From contig JAQXFA010000008.1 in NCBI GenBank assembly GCA_029250565.1, forward strand, positions 1-6,591: DNA of 6,591 bases, in the 5' to 3' direction. The translations under genes and the position numbers were made by a program. Positions 5,686 to 6,591 of the stretch are shown here, piece after piece. Below the pieces are notes generated by a model. It did no database searches, was not told the DNA's origin, and was given only the letters and a program-made list of their open reading frames with translations. Each line of letters opens with the position of its first letter. The stretch's first letter is position 1. This DNA comes from Candidatus Thalassarchaeaceae archaeon (GTDB taxonomy: Archaea; Thermoplasmatota; Poseidoniia; Poseidoniales; Thalassarchaeaceae).

Positions 5686-6591
5686 TCAGAGACTTTGCTC
5701 AACCATCCGTCTAACACACTCTTCTGCAGATATATCACCATCTAACAGGATGTTGAGGGATTCGATAAAAGGAGCAGGGCAACCAACTTGGTTTGCTCGC
5801 TTGCGGAACATCCGTGCGGCACGAACTCCTTCAGCAACCATGTGCATTTCTGCTAAACCCTCATCCAAGGTTTTACCTTCACCGAGTTTTTGTCCAAGTG
5901 TTCTATTGCGGCTACGTGGAGAAGTGCTTGTAACATACAAATCACCCAAACCGGCTGGTCCAAGTGATGTGTTTTCTCCAGCGCCTAGTAAAATCAACAA
6001 TTTTCTGCCTTCGGCAAAGCCAATTGGAACTAATGCTGCTTTCAGATTATCACCACCAATGCCATCGCGCAATCCATCAACGATTCCACAAGCTAGGGCA
6101 ATTGTATTTTTGAAAGCGCCCCACAATTCTGCTCCAACGGGATCGTCTGCAGCCTTGAGGACAAGAGAATCTGTTGACAATCTACTCGCTACTCTTTCAG
6201 CAACTGAGCGGTCGTGAGCAGCGACCAATGCGTTTGTCAAGACTCCACGAGCAACTTCTGGTGCAATGGTTGGGCCAGTTAATACCACAACAGGGTTAGA
6301 AAGATCAGCACCATTCAGTCGCTTCTCAATAGCTGCTGAAATTAGGCCACTATCTCCTTCATCTTCGGGGGCGATTCCCTTAGCGAGGTCGACTAAGACA
6401 TGGGAAGGTCTGAGGTGAGGGAGAAGTTGGTCAACTACTGAAAGGATTACACCAGATGGTACTGCTAAAATGAGAAGTTCAGATGCGTCACAAACCTCGC
6501 CAATATCAAGAGTTGCGTCAACGCCAGGTAGTTCCACATCGGGTAGATATTTTTCATTGACATTGTTGAGGACCATTGACTCGTATACTTC
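5686..6591 (-). CDS. gpsA: Glycerol-3-phosphate dehydrogenase [NAD(P)+] (partial, N-terminus beyond right edge)
   Basis: Cytoplasmic enzyme that reduces dihydroxyacetone phosphate to sn-glycerol-3-phosphate, the backbone of bacterial-type membrane lipids. The frame is open to the window edge: 301 residues are visible and roughly 35, including the GxGxxG dinucleotide-binding loop, are missing. Counting from the internal Met at 6576, family landmarks are YLPDVELP (10-17), LAVPS (37-41), LAKG (64-67, conserved Lys66), LTGPTIAPEVARG (99-111), GAFKN with the catalytic Lys156, PAGLGDLYVT (207-216) and the substrate-binding SRNR (222-225), then EGVRAA in the C-terminal domain. The Met at 6576 is not the true start because conserved sequence (EVYES) continues in frame upstream of it. 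Followed at 9 nt by the small winged-helix-like gene. In an archaeon this gene is notable, since archaeal lipids normally use sn-glycerol-1-phosphate. Confidence 0.93.
   Translation of the reverse strand, partial: EVYESMVLNNVNEKYLPDVELPGVDATLDIGEVCDASELLILAVPSGVILSVVDQLLPHLRPSHVLVDLAKGIAPEDEGDSGLISAAIEKRLNGADLSNPVVVLTGPTIAPEVARGVLTNALVAAHDRSVAERVASRLSTDSLVLKAADDPVGAELWGAFKNTIALACGIVDGLRDGIGGDNLKAALVPIGFAEGRKLLILLGAGENTSLGPAGLGDLYVTSTSPRSRNRTLGQKLGEGKTLDEGLAEMHMVAEGVRAARMFRKRANQVGCPAPFIESLNILLDGDISAEECVRRMVEQSL

Noticed and set aside
5499..5741. Alternative 80-residue minus-strand frame across the gpsA 3' end
   Set aside because: It overlaps both the end of gpsA and the small winged-helix-like gene in a different frame and shows no domain-like pattern.
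5666..6217. Plus-strand open frame opposite gpsA
   Set aside because: It is low-complexity Ser/Pro/Arg-rich translation of the strand opposite a clearly conserved gene, with no ribosome-binding site.

Overview
The window looks like a chromosomal piece of a marine archaeon, most likely Marine Group II / Poseidoniales (Thermoplasmatota). The hints are a short archaeal-style lipoprotein signal ending in FAGC followed by an acidic linker, strong GGAGG-type Shine-Dalgarno sites, very tight gene packing, and a bacterial-type glycerol-3-phosphate dehydrogenase, which is known from that lineage. No rRNA or marker gene is present, so this placement is inference. No tRNA, mobile element or CRISPR array was seen.

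Layout. Positions 1-1734 (minus strand) hold an ABC-2 type exporter: an ATPase followed by a permease that overlaps it by 8 nt and runs off the left edge. Divergent from it, about 1781-2674 (plus) encodes an unrecognised membrane protein with three membrane segments near its N-terminus and an extracytoplasmic C-terminal half. A regulatory region at 2675-2831 carries two copies of a 14-bp dyad, TTAGG-N4-CCTAA, with centres exactly 20 bp apart. After it comes a compact plus-strand ABC importer operon: binding lipoprotein (2832-3818), ATPase (3838-4500) and permease (4497-5390). One base separates this operon from a minus-strand pair at 5392-6591, a small winged-helix-like protein and glycerol-3-phosphate dehydrogenase (gpsA), which runs off the right edge.

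Main result. The ATPase and permease resemble PhnC and PhnE, so routine annotation would call this a phosphonate/phosphite importer. The lipoprotein, however, carries what looks like the complete iron site of a transferrin lobe. Compared with human transferrin recalled from memory, the Asp, two Tyr and His iron ligands, the Thr of the carbonate site and the structural Cys pair are all present in order, and the anion-site Arg is replaced by Lys. The upstream dyads match the first 14 bp of the DtxR/IdeR iron-repressor operator in both half-sites and spacing. The two independent signals agree on an iron-regulated ferric-iron importer in which a single-lobe, membrane-anchored transferrin-like protein feeds a Phn-type transporter. 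This is inferred from sequence only; a profile search, structure prediction and metal-binding assay would decide it.
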